Notes: generated from the sequence alone by a model not told the origin. Counted from the stretch's first letter, positions 26,642 to 35,370 are shown. The stretch: DNA of 64,000 nucleotides from Alkalihalobacillus trypoxylicola (GCF_001590785.1 NZ_LTAO01000040.1:37213-101212), one strand, 5' to 3'. A program made the numbers and translations.

Positions 26642-27751
26642 TTATCGTTCGAAAGGAACCCAACCTTCTCTATTTTCAATCTTCTTCCATAAATTTTCGG
26701 GAAGTTGATATTTGTCCTTCTCTTTTAATTGTAAAATATATTCAATTTCTTCTAATTGGTCATTCATTACTAATTGACCCCATCTAGGTGCAATCAGTAG
26801 CTCTCTTCCAAAAGCGATGAGCGGAATATTTTTCTCGCGAACCTCTAAAGCTTGGTCAGGAGTGTTAATACTACCAACAGCTATCAATGGAACACGCTCA
26901 TTGATTACATCCCTAATGAGCTCCACTCTAGACAAATTCGTCTGCGCAGCTCCTCTATGTGGAGCTGATAAAGCTTCAGCTAATGAAATGTGAAGATAAT
27001 CTAACGGTTTATTTGCTAAAGCATCCACCAATGCAAAGGTTTCAGTCATCGTCAGTCCAGGGGTACTAGGTTCCTCTGGAGAAAATCTATAACCAAGGAT
27101 AAACGGTTTATTAGCGTATTTTTCGATGATTTCTTGACAAGTATCCACAATCTCTAAAGGAAATCTCATACGATTTTCATTCGTGCCACCCCACTGATCT
27201 TCTCTTATATTGGAGTGAGGAGAATAAAATTGCTGAATTAAATAGCCGTTAGCACCATGTATTTCAACACCATCAAACCCTGCATCAATCGCTCTTTTTG
27301 TAGCGTCTCCAAACGCCTTAATAATTTCTTTAATTTCATCATGCTGTAAGGAACGAACTCCTTCTTTAGTAGAAGAAGCAGAGACAACGTCACGATTTGG
27401 AACTAACTCTGGAGGACATTGAAAACCGCCATGATGAATTTGGATATTCGCTTTTGCTCCTTCATTTTGGATAGTCTTCGCTAATTTTTTTAAGCCTGGA
27501 AGCATTTCATCACTAAAAATACCGGGCTGACCATAAAAGGCTTTACCATTTTCCGTCACATTGGCACATGCGGTTATAATCGTTCCAAAATCCTTTGATC
27601 GAACTTTAATATAAGCTAATTCCTCTTCGGAGATGGTACCATCTTCATTTGATGAATAGTGAGTCATTGGTGCTAATACTAGACGATTTTTAATATCAAC
27701 TCCGTTTGGGAAGGTAAATGTTTCAAATAGCGGTTTGTATTTCTGTTGCAT
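26642..27751 (-). CDS. NADH:flavin oxidoreductase, old yellow enzyme family (YqiG-like)
   Basis: 369 aa, ATG with SD GAGGAGG. It is an FMN-binding TIM barrel. NRLVLAPMTHYSSNEDG at residues ~22-38 holds the first strand and FMN contacts, IQIHHGG (~103-109) lies in a strand lining the FMN site, and VEIHGANGYLIQQFYSPHSN with REDQWGG (~160-187) is the family signature. IAVGSINTPDQAL and FGRELLIAPRW bind the phosphate of FMN. The class reduces activated alkenes or nitro compounds with NAD(P)H in the cytosol. It is monocistronic, with element B copy 2 just upstream of its promoter region. Confidence 0.92.
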   Translation of the reverse strand: MQQKYKPLFETFTFPNGVDIKNRLVLAPMTHYSSNEDGTISEEELAYIKVRSKDFGTIITACANVTENGKAFYGQPGIFSDEMLPGLKKLAKTIQNEGAKANIQIHHGGFQCPPELVPNRDVVSASSTKEGVRSLQHDEIKEIIKAFGDATKRAIDAGFDGVEIHGANGYLIQQFYSPHSNIREDQWGGTNENRMRFPLEIVDTCQEIIEKYANKPFILGYRFSPEEPSTPGLTMTETFALVDALANKPLDYLHISLAEALSAPHRGAAQTNLSRVELIRDVINERVPLIAVGSINTPDQALEVREKNIPLIAFGRELLIAPRWGQLVMNDQLEEIEYILQLKEKDKYQLPENLWKKIENREGWVPFER

Positions 27752-27870
27752 GAGTATCCTCCTCTAGAATATATGTAATATCTTATATTATAAGAAAATG
27801 GTTAGAACGTATGCAAAGAAGATGCTCTAATTTTAATTAAACTGAATTAATTTATCTCTTCTATCTTTTT

Positions 27871-28010
27871 ATGAAGAACGATCGATTAGGTTTTTGATTT
27901 TCACTATAGGTAGATGCTTTCCCAAGGGCTTGTCTTCAGCTAACTCTGACTACGCAGAGCTTCATCAGAGTGGATCTTCAAACGGCGCTCATCCTTTGGG
28001 AGTCACTACC
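27871..28010 (+). repeat. Element B, copy 2 (palindromic dispersed repeat)
   Basis: Same unit as 23142-23287 but in the opposite orientation: CGATTAGGTTTTTGATTTTC, then GGTAGATGCTTTCCCAAGGG at the left arm and CCTTTGGGAGTCACTACC at the right arm (ending 28010), with the inner CTCTG/CAGAG hairpin. It lies in the 403-bp gap between two divergent genes. The remaining gap is AT-rich. Confidence 0.85.
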
Positions 28011-28154
28011 TTTCATTACAATTAACGAGTGGATTCGCAACTATTCAGATGATGAAATGGACTCAACTTATAAAAATTTAATAGTACGAAACTTTTCAAA
28101 CCCCTCATCGTATATGTAGTAAGTGATTTTCTATGAAAATAGGAGGTGTTAATA

Positions 28155-28340
28155 ATGTATGAATATAAATTTGTAAAAATTGAGCTTAGTAAGTGGAATC
28201 GAGTTCCTGATGGTGATTATCAAGATATTATAGTAAAGCATGCGAATGAAGGGTGGAGGCTTGTGCAAATATTTGCTCCGTCCACACATGGATATGGTTC
28301 AGCTGCTTATTTTGAAATCATCTTTGAAAAATTAACATAG
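28155..28340 (+). CDS. DUF4177 domain protein
   Basis: 61 aa. The start is ATG 28155 behind AGGAGGTG (28141-28148); an in-frame GTG at 28146 is part of the [25 protein letters not shown] followed by [12 protein letters not shown] and YFEIIFEK is the DUF4177 pattern (short beta-alpha-beta-beta protein). Function unknown; cytosolic. Monocistronic, convergent with the LysR gene 13 bp downstream. Confidence 0.82.
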   Translation: MYEYKFVKIELSKWNRVPDGDYQDIIVKHANEGWRLVQIFAPSTHGYGSAAYFEIIFEKLT

Positions 28341-28353
28341 TTTTTTATTTATC

Positions 28354-29247
28354 TCATGATGGTCGTACATGGTTTAAAAATAGTTGTTCTTCCTCGTTAT
28401 AATGAAAATTTTTAGATTGTATAAGCTTTAAAAAGGAATCCACTTGTGGAAGTTTTTGAGAGTAAGAGGAATACGTTAACCATGTATCTCTTAAAATCAT
28501 TTTATTGGTTTTCATTAATGGAATGAGCTGATATTGAGCTAAATCCAAATCATAAATAGCCGTTCTAGGTAAAACCGTTTTTCCAATTCCGTTTTTCAAT
28601 AATTGTTTCGAGGTTTCGATTTGATCGACCTTAATCTTTGATAAGGGCTTATACTGTGGTGTTTGCGAAAACCAATCGTTTACAATTGATTGAAAGCTAG
28701 AGTCTGTTTGAAATTCGATATAAGTAGAAGATGGCTTTCCTTCAATAGAATCAATCAGGTATAGAGGGTCTTGAAATAATAGAAATGATTCCTCTATACC
28801 CAATTTTTCCCCTCGTGTAATCGATAGGTGAAAAGAATGCTGACTAGAATGAATTTCACTGGATAATCCACTGACTAATTCAAGCTGAACCTTTGGATAA
28901 AGAGATAAATATTCCTTTAGAATAGGTGGAAGAACATATTGACTAATAATAGATGATACTCCTAAGGATAGGGTTCCAGAAATGACTTCTGAATCACTTA
29001 ATAAATCATGTTGAACAAGCTTATGCTCAGCTATCATTTTCCTTGCAAAATTTACGACTTTTTCTCCATTTGGTGTCAAAATTAATTGTTGTGGTGTTCT
29101 TATAAAAAGTTCTTTTCCCCATTCTGATTCGATATTTTTTAAACGTTGACTAACGGCTGGCTGTGAAATAAGGAGCGCTTTTGCTGCTGCTCTTATCGTT
29201 TTTGCTTCTTCTAATGCAACTAGAATTCTAAAGTCATCTACTTTCAT
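28354..29247 (-). CDS. LysR family transcriptional regulator
   Basis: 297 aa, ATG with SD ATAGGAGG. The N-terminal winged helix-turn-helix is typical: VDDFRILVALEEAKTIRAAAKALLISQPAVSQRL (residues 3-36) with the recognition helix at SQPAVSQRLKNIE. An inducer-binding domain of two lobes follows (from ~90; GTLSLGVSSIISQYVLPP). It resembles the CitR/CysL-like group. It is divergent from a methyltransferase/SnoaL/GyrI-like gene set, and a TTATC/GATAA dyad lies in the shared promoter region, so it probably controls that set and itself. The inducer is unknown. Confidence 0.9.
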   Translation of the reverse strand: MKVDDFRILVALEEAKTIRAAAKALLISQPAVSQRLKNIESEWGKELFIRTPQQLILTPNGEKVVNFARKMIAEHKLVQHDLLSDSEVISGTLSLGVSSIISQYVLPPILKEYLSLYPKVQLELVSGLSSEIHSSQHSFHLSITRGEKLGIEESFLLFQDPLYLIDSIEGKPSSTYIEFQTDSSFQSIVNDWFSQTPQYKPLSKIKVDQIETSKQLLKNGIGKTVLPRTAIYDLDLAQYQLIPLMKTNKMILRDTWLTYSSYSQKLPQVDSFLKLIQSKNFHYNEEEQLFLNHVRPS

Positions 29248-29269
29248 TATAACCTCCTATAAGATTTAC

Positions 29270-29285
29270 TTATCGAATTTGATAA
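29270..29285. promoter_or_regulatory. Candidate LysR operator (TTATC-N6-GATAA dyad)
   Basis: TTATCGAATTTGATAA is an imperfect palindrome located 23 bp before the LysR start and ~98 bp before the divergent methyltransferase start. That is the position and spacing expected of a LysR-type binding box. Confidence 0.45.
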
Positions 29286-29367
29286 TTTTTATGTATTATT
29301 CTTATTGTTGCATATTCGATATACTATTACTAGTAGTTGGAAATTTTTTATGGAAGGAATGAAAAAA

Positions 29368-30153
29368 ATGACGGCTGATAACAGAATCATTAATGGAGTA
29401 CAACATCAATTTGGAAAAAACGCTCAAAAATATGTTGAAAGTAGTTTACACTCAAAGGGGAAAGATTTAACCAAGCTAATAGAAGGGGTTAATCATTCTG
29501 GAATTGAATGTGTATTAGATATTGCTACAGGAGGAGGTCATGTAGCCAACAGTCTCGCTCCAATTTTTAATAAGGTTTACGCTTTAGATGTGACAGAGCC
29601 GATACTAAAAGCAGCAGAACAATTTATTACCAAAAACGGTCATCAGAATGTAGAGTTTGTACTTGGAAATGCAGAAGAACTACCCTTTCCTAATGAATAT
29701 TTTGATACGGTTACTTGTCGAATTGCAGCTCATCATTTTGCTAATATTGCAGCCTTTGTTCAAGAGGCACATCGTGTGCTGAAAACAAACGGCCAATTAT
29801 TGATCATTGACAATGTCGCACCAGAAAATGATTTTAGTGATTATTTTTACAATGAAATGGAGAAGTTGAGAGATTATAGCCATCAGCGAGCGCTGAAAAA
29901 ATCCGAATGGATTCGTATGATAGAAAGTACTTCCTTTGAGTTGCTAGAAATGAACACCTTTAGAAAAATCTTTTATTTTGATGATTGGTGTGAAAGAATG
30001 GATGTTTCTGATTCCTTAAAAAAGGTTATAGAGAAAAAAATGCTAAATGCTAATGATGAAATTAAAAACCATTTTCAAATTAAAATTAATGCTCAAAATA
30101 AAATCAATTCCTTTCAGGGACAATCCGCTTTTATTCATGTGGTTAAATCTTAA
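29368..30153 (+). CDS. Class I SAM-dependent methyltransferase (UbiE/MenG-like)
   Basis: I choose ATG 29368 (MTADNRIING) because GGAAGGA (29352-29358) is correctly spaced from it; ATGs at 29350 and 29359 overlap that SD. About 261 aa. Motif I VLDIATGGGHVANSLA (~residue 50) binds SAM. It is followed by acidic residue ALDVTEPIL, then NAEELPFPNEYFDTVTCRIAAHHF and the post-motif VLKTNGQLLIIDNVAPE. Substrate unknown. It is first of three genes facing away from a LysR regulator. The following SnoaL-like and GyrI-like proteins suggest small-molecule modification or detoxification, which is inference. Confidence 0.85.
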   Translation: MTADNRIINGVQHQFGKNAQKYVESSLHSKGKDLTKLIEGVNHSGIECVLDIATGGGHVANSLAPIFNKVYALDVTEPILKAAEQFITKNGHQNVEFVLGNAEELPFPNEYFDTVTCRIAAHHFANIAAFVQEAHRVLKTNGQLLIIDNVAPENDFSDYFYNEMEKLRDYSHQRALKKSEWIRMIESTSFELLEMNTFRKIFYFDDWCERMDVSDSLKKVIEKKMLNANDEIKNHFQIKINAQNKINSFQGQSAFIHVVKS

Positions 30154-30181
30154 TTAAAAAATCTATAAAGAGGTTATTTAA

Positions 30182-30553
30182 ATGACTTACGAAAATGCAC
30201 TAAAGCAATACATAGAGGCAACAAATACTCATAAATTTGAGAATGTAAAGGAAATGCTTCATCCTCATGCTGTTTTTTGGTTTACAGATAAGAGTTGTTC
30301 TAATTTAGAGGATATAGAGAGTTATTTTACGAATGCGTGGGATGTCATAAAGGACGAGGTTTATCGTGCGACTGATGTAAAGTGGATTACTACAAATGAA
30401 CAGAGCGCAACTTGTCTTTATACTTACCAATATGAAGGCTATTATAAAGGTCAATATGTAGAAGGAAGCGGAAGAGCAACCAATGTTTTTATATGGTATA
30501 AAGGTAAATGGAAATTGATTCATGAGCATTTAAGTGCCGATACTTCGTTATAA
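30182..30553 (+). CDS. SnoaL/NTF2-like protein
   Basis: 123 aa, ATG with SD AGAGG. It is a cone-shaped NTF2-like fold: N-terminal helices YENALKQYIEATNTHKFENVKEMLHPHAVFWF, then strands ending FIWYKGKWKLIHEHLS, typical of DUF4440/SnoaL-like proteins. No catalytic residues can be assigned. It sits between a methyltransferase and a GyrI-like protein, 28 bp behind the former. Confidence 0.82.
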   Translation: MTYENALKQYIEATNTHKFENVKEMLHPHAVFWFTDKSCSNLEDIESYFTNAWDVIKDEVYRATDVKWITTNEQSATCLYTYQYEGYYKGQYVEGSGRATNVFIWYKGKWKLIHEHLSADTSL

Positions 30554-30578
30554 AATTTATTTCAAGGAGGTCGTGATT

Positions 30579-31064
30579 TTGTTAAGTCAATATGATATTT
30601 TAACGTTACCTAGCTACCGAGCGATGGGAATGAAATGGACAGGGAAATATGAAAATGTAAAACAATTAAAGGAAATTATCGATTACATGGAGCAAAAAGG
30701 AAAGGAATTAAAGTATGCCATTAAGCCAGATATACAGCTCGGACTTTCTTATCATGTTATTCCTGATGGCTTTGAGCATTATTCTGTCTTTGAGGTAAGT
30801 GATGAACAGCCCCTACTGGAGGGGCTGGTTGAGTTGCATGTTCCAGAATTAACGTATCTAATAACCGAGCACTTAAAAGGAGAGGATATTGGAAAAACGT
30901 ATGACGAGATTGCAAGTGTACTAAAGGATAGTGAATATATTCCATATAAAGCACCTGCTATCGAATATTTTGACTCTCTACCAATTAAGCATGAGAGATA
31001 TCCTGTTAATCGTGATAAATCGGATCCGCAGTTCCAAATTTTGATACCGATTATGAAAAAATAA
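30579..31064 (+). CDS. GyrI-like small-molecule-binding domain protein
   Basis: I choose TTG 30579, 8 nt behind SD AAGGAGG (30564-30570); the GTG at 30573 is too close. About 161 aa. The stand-alone GyrI-like/AraC effector-binding fold is seen in YDILTLPSYRAMGMKWTGKYE, LGLSYHVIPDGFEHYSVFEV and VPELTYLITEHLKGEDIGKTY. Free-standing members bind hydrophobic cations or hydrolyse cyclopropanoids; a drug-binding role with the neighbouring methyltransferase is possible. The DNA-binding part of AraC proteins is absent. Confidence 0.8.
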   Translation: MLSQYDILTLPSYRAMGMKWTGKYENVKQLKEIIDYMEQKGKELKYAIKPDIQLGLSYHVIPDGFEHYSVFEVSDEQPLLEGLVELHVPELTYLITEHLKGEDIGKTYDEIASVLKDSEYIPYKAPAIEYFDSLPIKHERYPVNRDKSDPQFQILIPIMKK

Positions 31065-31104
31065 GTTGGTTGTGGCAGTTTTCTTATTTAGTTTAGTGGG
31101 TCGT

Positions 31105-31635
31105 TTAATCGAAATATTTGGCCATTAACACAGTATGATATAACTCGCCATCTGAAAGCAGTTTATCATTAACTAACAAGCCTTCTTGTTGAAAGCCAAA
31201 CTTTTGATAAAGCTTTATCGCTTTATCATTTTTTTCTAGCACCGCTAAGCTCATTTTCTTAATATTGGTCGATTGGGCCCAATTAATCGACTCCTTAAGA
31301 AGGTTTGAACCAATTTGATAGCCCCAGTAATTTTTCAAAACAGCGACTCCGAAGTCAACCTTATGTGAAAAGCGTTTTAAAGAGGAGCCTTCACATCTTG
31401 AGAAAGCAACAATTTTCTCATTGATAGCTGCGACTAAAAATAGATGATTTTCTTTTTTTTGGTCTGCTTTTATTAATTTTAGGAAATCACCAGGAGATAA
31501 ATAGGCTTCTCCTTTTTCTCTATCTAAATTCTCGGTTTCACCATCAATTTGTAAACGGATTTGAGATAATTGCTCTGCATCTTCAACGTCCGCAACTCTA
31601 ATTTGATAGTGAACATTTTTTTGTACATAATCCAT
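31105..31635 (-). CDS. GNAT family N-acetyltransferase
   Basis: 176 aa, ATG with SD GGGAGGGAT. RVADVEDAEQLSQIRLQID begins the fold. The acetyl-CoA pyrophosphate loop is KNYWGYQIGSNLLKESINWA (Q/RxxGxG/A type, ~residues 107-126). The C-terminal LEKNDKAIKLYQKFGFQQEG is the conserved motif B end with the Tyr. It resembles RimI/SpeG-like acetyltransferases; substrate unknown. Convergent with the GyrI-like gene. Confidence 0.88.
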   Translation of the reverse strand: MDYVQKNVHYQIRVADVEDAEQLSQIRLQIDGETENLDREKGEAYLSPGDFLKLIKADQKKENHLFLVAAINEKIVAFSRCEGSSLKRFSHKVDFGVAVLKNYWGYQIGSNLLKESINWAQSTNIKKMSLAVLEKNDKAIKLYQKFGFQQEGLLVNDKLLSDGELYHTVLMAKYFD

Positions 31636-31766
31636 TTGAATATCCCTCCCATAATGAAAACCTCAAATGTAATGATACATATAATTATATTTATTGTACA
31701 ATGTATAAGACAAGATAAAATGAACTAATCATAACTAAGAATGTATGAAAAGGAGATCGATCAACT

Positions 31767-32879
31767 ATGACGAAACAAAAAGTTCGAGTTGGAATCGTAT
31801 TTGGTGGAAAATCAGCAGAGCACGAAGTTTCCTTGCAATCTGCTAAAAATATCGTTGATGCGATTGATCAAAGTAAATATGAAGTCGTGTTATTGGGAAT
31901 AGATAAACAGGGGAAATGGCATTTAAATGACCAATCTCAATTTCTTTTACATGCTGAAGATCCTAAAATGATCGCTTTAAACAAAACGAATGAAGGAATT
32001 TCCATCATTCCAGGTGAGGAGAAAAATCAGGTTGTTACGATGAATCAATCAGAATCATTAGAACAAATTGATGTTATTTTTCCAATCATTCATGGAACAT
32101 TAGGTGAAGATGGCAGTATTCAAGGTATGCTCCGAATGGCAAATATTCCATTTGTTGGTTCCAATGTTCTTGGATCAGCTATAAGTATGGATAAAGACAT
32201 TGCTAAACGTTTATTAAGAGATGCAGGACTAGGTGTTGCGAAGGGATACACCTTCACCTCGGCAAAAAGAAGTCAAATCCAGTACCAAGCAATAGTCGAA
32301 GATTTTGGCTTGCCACTTTTCATTAAGCCAGCTAATCAAGGATCTTCTGTTGGGGTGAGTAAGGTGCTAACAGAAGATGAATTTTATGATGGAGTACAAG
32401 AAGCTTTTAAATTTGATTCGAAAATATTAATTGAAGAAGCGATCATTGGTCGCGAAATCGAATGCTCTGTTTTGGGAAATGAACATCCAATCGCATCTAC
32501 TGTTGGTGAAATTATTTCTACTGGTGAATTTTATTCCTATGAAGCCAAATATATTGACGAAACAGGTGCGATATTAGAAATACCTGCAAAGCTTTCAGAA
32601 GAGATGATTGAAAAAATCCAAGACGTTTCTTTAAAAGCCTACGAAGCTCTAAATTGTGAGGGTTTAGCAAGAGTAGATGTTTTCTTAACTGAAAACAATG
32701 AAATTATCGTGAATGAAATTAATACTTTACCTGGATTTACTAAAATTAGTATGTATCCAAAGCTATGGGAACAGAGTGGGATATCTTATAGTATGTTAAT
32801 AGAGAAATTGATAGAATTGGCGATAGAGAGGCATCAAAGAGATCAAAAATTGCAAAGCTCCATTTATGAGGAGCTTTAA
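31767..32879 (+). CDS. ddl: D-alanine--D-alanine ligase
   Basis: 370 aa, ATG with SD AAGGAGATCG. It is an ATP-grasp enzyme forming the D-Ala-D-Ala dipeptide of peptidoglycan precursors. VGIVFGGKSAEHEVSLQSAKN (residues ~7-27) is the N-terminal D-Ala site with the family Glu. FVGSNVLGSAISMDKDIAKRLL and LPLFIKPANQGSSVGVSKV form the ATP-binding P-loop region. GLARVDVFLTENNEIIVNEINTLPGFT near residues 305-331 holds Mg ligands and the D-Ala2 site. The F in LPLFIKPA corresponds to the usual hydrophobic position. The Tyr of the omega loop (EFYSYEAKYID) suggests D-Ala rather than D-Lac specificity. Confidence 0.96.
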   Translation: MTKQKVRVGIVFGGKSAEHEVSLQSAKNIVDAIDQSKYEVVLLGIDKQGKWHLNDQSQFLLHAEDPKMIALNKTNEGISIIPGEEKNQVVTMNQSESLEQIDVIFPIIHGTLGEDGSIQGMLRMANIPFVGSNVLGSAISMDKDIAKRLLRDAGLGVAKGYTFTSAKRSQIQYQAIVEDFGLPLFIKPANQGSSVGVSKVLTEDEFYDGVQEAFKFDSKILIEEAIIGREIECSVLGNEHPIASTVGEIISTGEFYSYEAKYIDETGAILEIPAKLSEEMIEKIQDVSLKAYEALNCEGLARVDVFLTENNEIIVNEINTLPGFTKISMYPKLWEQSGISYSMLIEKLIELAIERHQRDQKLQSSIYEEL

Positions 32880-32894
32880 AGTCAACCGTTTCAT

Positions 32895-32928
32895 AAAGAT
32901 GGTCTATTAAAAAAGATCATCTTTTTTT
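32895..32928 (+). terminator. Terminator of ddl
   Basis: AAAGATGGTC pairs with GATCATCTTT (one mismatch), followed by seven T. Confidence 0.75.
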
Positions 32929-32974
32929 ATTGGAAGAAAATTGGAGTAATATGAATTATGTTTAATATAATATT

Positions 32975-32986
32975 ATTATGTAAACT
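32975..32986 (+). other. XerD half-site-like motif 2 (ATTATGTAAACT)
   Basis: Exact copy of the dif right-arm 12-mer, in an AT-rich gap between ddl and a small gene. The left side (TTTAATATAAT) is not dif-like. Confidence 0.5.
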
Positions 32987-33061
32987 AAAAACAGGTATAT
33001 TCCTTCTTGAAAATACATAAAATAGAAAGATTGGTCATTAAAGATTCAAGGAGGTCCAAAT

Positions 33062-33232
33062 ATGAAAAGGTTTATGGTTAATCAGGGATACACTGATTTA
33101 GTGCAGGTCGAAGGTGCTATAAAGATGGCCCAACAACTTATCGGAGACGCAAGTATGAAAATGAATGAAAATCAAATAGAGGCGGTCAATCAAGCAATGC
33201 TGCAGGCAAAAGTCCAATATCAAAAGGCATAG
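33062..33232 (+). CDS. Small protein, DUF2564-like
   Basis: 56 aa, ATG with strong SD AAGGAGGTCC. YTDLVQVEGAIKMAQQLIG followed by DASMKMNENQIEAVNQAM resembles, from memory, the pattern of DUF2564 proteins of Bacillus (D-L-x-Q-V-E-x-A-I/V-x-x-A-Q, then G-x-A-x-M-x-M). It is fully helical, with no signal peptide. Function unknown. The family name is a moderate guess; that it is a gene is better supported by the SD and the amphipathic pattern. Confidence 0.6.
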   Translation: MKRFMVNQGYTDLVQVEGAIKMAQQLIGDASMKMNENQIEAVNQAMLQAKVQYQKA

Positions 33233-33348
33233 GCTTTTGAAACAGGGGCAGATTCTACTCATTTTCACTCCTCTTTAAATTAATAGTAAAAGAGAGTCTT
33301 ATGAAAATATCATTCAGTGAGAGCAGGAAGGCCCACTGAATGATTGTA

Positions 33349-33654
33349 TTACCTATCAGGATGCTCAATGTTTTCAAATTTAAGATGCTCCATCTTTAAA
33401 AAGCCTAAATCCTCATCATAATCAATGCTCATTTCATTAAAGTACCAAAAATCATCTTCTTCTACAAAGAAAATTCTGTTATCATGCTCTATTTTTAAAG
33501 CTCCATCTGAAGGTTCTTCTTTCATAACTCCTACTGAAAAACCGCCAGAACCTACTCCACCAATTCGGACAAAAAAACGTAAGCTGTCTCCTTTATTTAA
33601 CGTCATTTCTTTTATATATAAATTAGCAGCTGAATTTGATAGAATAAATGTCAT
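33349..33654 (-). CDS. yneR: HesB/IscA-fold protein YneR (HesB/YadR/YfhF family)
   Basis: The start is ATG 33654, directly after SD AAGGAGGAG; an upstream in-frame start at 33672 lies before the SD. 101 aa. FILSNSAANLYIKEMTLNKGDSLRFFVRIGGVGSGGFSVGV follows the HesB/IscA fold, but none of the three iron-sulfur cysteines is present, as in YneR-type proteins. A role in Fe-S assembly is therefore unlikely to be direct. In B. subtilis yneR lies close to yneT-parE-parC, which fits the present neighbourhood. Confidence 0.85.
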   Translation of the reverse strand: MTFILSNSAANLYIKEMTLNKGDSLRFFVRIGGVGSGGFSVGVMKEEPSDGALKIEHDNRIFFVEEDDFWYFNEMSIDYDEDLGFLKMEHLKFENIEHPDR

Positions 33655-33787
33655 AACTCTCCTCCTTACCATTTAACGTACTAACTATAACACGAAAAAT
33701 TTCGTTTCAAAAGTGATATATAGGGAGGATTAAAACTTCGGATGTCGAAATATATGGTAAGGACCCATTTTTAGATAGAAAGGTTAG

Positions 33788-35317
33788 ATGTTTATGGAAA
33801 AAGTACATAATGAAACAGAAGTTCAATTTTTAAATTTAGTGAAGAAAATCGAAAGCTATTCTGAAGCATTAGCGTTATTAGCCTGGGATTCAAGAACAGG
33901 TGCGCCTAAAAAAGGAATGAAGCAGCGTTCACAAGTAATCGGAACGATTTCATCTGAAGTGTTTCAGCTGTCTACCTCAAAGGAAATGGCTCAATATCTA
34001 GAAGACTTGCAAATTCCTGACGTGTTTCATAGTCTTTCTGAAATTACTCAAAAAACCATTCAAGAATGTCAAAAGGTGTATGATCAAAATGTAAAAATAC
34101 CTTCTGAGGAATTTACTGAATATGTCATTCTACAATCTGAATCAGAAACCATATGGGAAGAGGCAAAAGATCAAGCAAGCTTCGCTAAATTTCAGCCTTA
34201 TTTAGAAAAATTAGTGAATTTCAAAAGAAAATTTGTTGAATACCGTGGGTACGAAGGACATCCATATAATACATTATTAGATGATTATGAGCCTGGCGTT
34301 TTCGTAGATACACTTGATACAGTGTTTGGTGAATTAAAAGAGAAATTAATTCCACTAGTCAAAGAAGTTTCTAATTCCAAACATCAAGCCAAAACCGACT
34401 TTTTGTTTGAGCATTTTCCTAAAGAAAAACAAAGAGACTTAAGTGAATCGGTTTTAAAGGAAATAGGCTATGATTTCGAAGCGGGTCGATTAGATGAAAC
34501 GGTACATCCTTTTGCAATTGGTCTTAATCCTGGGGATGTTCGAGTGACTACGAAGTATAATGAAAAGGACTTCCGTGTTTCTTTATATGGAACGATTCAT
34601 GAGGGTGGTCATGCTTTATATGAACAAAATATATCCGAAGATTTAATAGGAACTCCTCTTTGTGATGGTACTTCAATGGGAATCCATGAGTCACAATCTT
34701 TATTTATGGAAAAATTCGTCGGTCAGAATCCAAGCTTTTTAGAAAAAAATTATGCTTTGATTAAGTCTCATTCTAACGGACAATTCGATGATGTTTCCAT
34801 CGAGGACTTCTATTTTGCGGTCAATGAATCGAAGCCTTCACTCATTCGTATTGAGGCTGATGAGTTGACATATTGTTTGCATATCATTTTACGTTATGAA
34901 TTAGAAAAAGCCTTAATTGGCGGAGAAATCGAAGTGGCTGATTTACCTCGTTTGTGGAATGAAAAAATGGAGGAGTATTTAGGCATTACTCCTGAAAATG
35001 ATGGTGAAGGGGTATTACAGGATGTTCACTGGTCTTTTGGTGCCTTTGGTTATTTTCCATCTTATGCTTTAGGTTATATTTATGCGGCACAAATGAAGCA
35101 AGAGATTGTAAAAGAAATACCTCAATTTGACCAGCACTTATTAGAAGGTAATTATACGGAAATTAGACAGTGGCTAAAAACGAATGTTCATCAACATGGA
35201 AAATTAAAAAAGCCATCTGAAATTATTCATGATATTACTGGAGGCGGAATTGATTCCAAGCCTTTGGTTGACTATTTAACGGAAAAATATAGTCGATTAT
35301 ATCAGTTAGGCAAATAA
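33788..35317 (+). CDS. ypwA: Metallocarboxypeptidase, M32 family (Taq type)
   Basis: About 509 aa; ATG 33788 or 33794, both near AGAAAGG. The zinc motif is HEGGHALYEQ (HExxH-like, residues ~269-273) with a downstream Glu in GIHESQSLFMEKFVG as third ligand. AWDSRTGAPKKG near the N-terminus, LNPGDVRVTTKYNEKDF and GAFGYFPSYALGYIYAAQ are further M32 landmarks, closely resembling B. subtilis YpwA. It removes C-terminal residues from peptides in the cytosol. Note Gly instead of the usual Cys/Ala at the third position of the zinc motif (HEGGH); the catalytic residues are intact. Confidence 0.93.
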   Translation: MFMEKVHNETEVQFLNLVKKIESYSEALALLAWDSRTGAPKKGMKQRSQVIGTISSEVFQLSTSKEMAQYLEDLQIPDVFHSLSEITQKTIQECQKVYDQNVKIPSEEFTEYVILQSESETIWEEAKDQASFAKFQPYLEKLVNFKRKFVEYRGYEGHPYNTLLDDYEPGVFVDTLDTVFGELKEKLIPLVKEVSNSKHQAKTDFLFEHFPKEKQRDLSESVLKEIGYDFEAGRLDETVHPFAIGLNPGDVRVTTKYNEKDFRVSLYGTIHEGGHALYEQNISEDLIGTPLCDGTSMGIHESQSLFMEKFVGQNPSFLEKNYALIKSHSNGQFDDVSIEDFYFAVNESKPSLIRIEADELTYCLHIILRYELEKALIGGEIEVADLPRLWNEKMEEYLGITPENDGEGVLQDVHWSFGAFGYFPSYALGYIYAAQMKQEIVKEIPQFDQHLLEGNYTEIRQWLKTNVHQHGKLKKPSEIIHDITGGGIDSKPLVDYLTEKYSRLYQLGK

Positions 35318-35333
35318 AAACGTTCTCTAAACA

Positions 35334-35370
35334 AAACATGCAACCCGTAAAGGTTGCATGTTTTTTATTT
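35334..35370 (+). terminator. Terminator of the M32 carboxypeptidase gene
   Basis: AAACATGCAACC and GGTTGCATGTTT form a perfect 12-bp stem around CGTAAA, followed by TTTTATTT. Confidence 0.92.

Noticed and set aside
32975..32986. Full dif site at this copy of the 12-mer (also 19356 and 43688)
   Set aside because: Only the XerD arm matches; the central hexamer and left arm do not, unlike 46712-46739.
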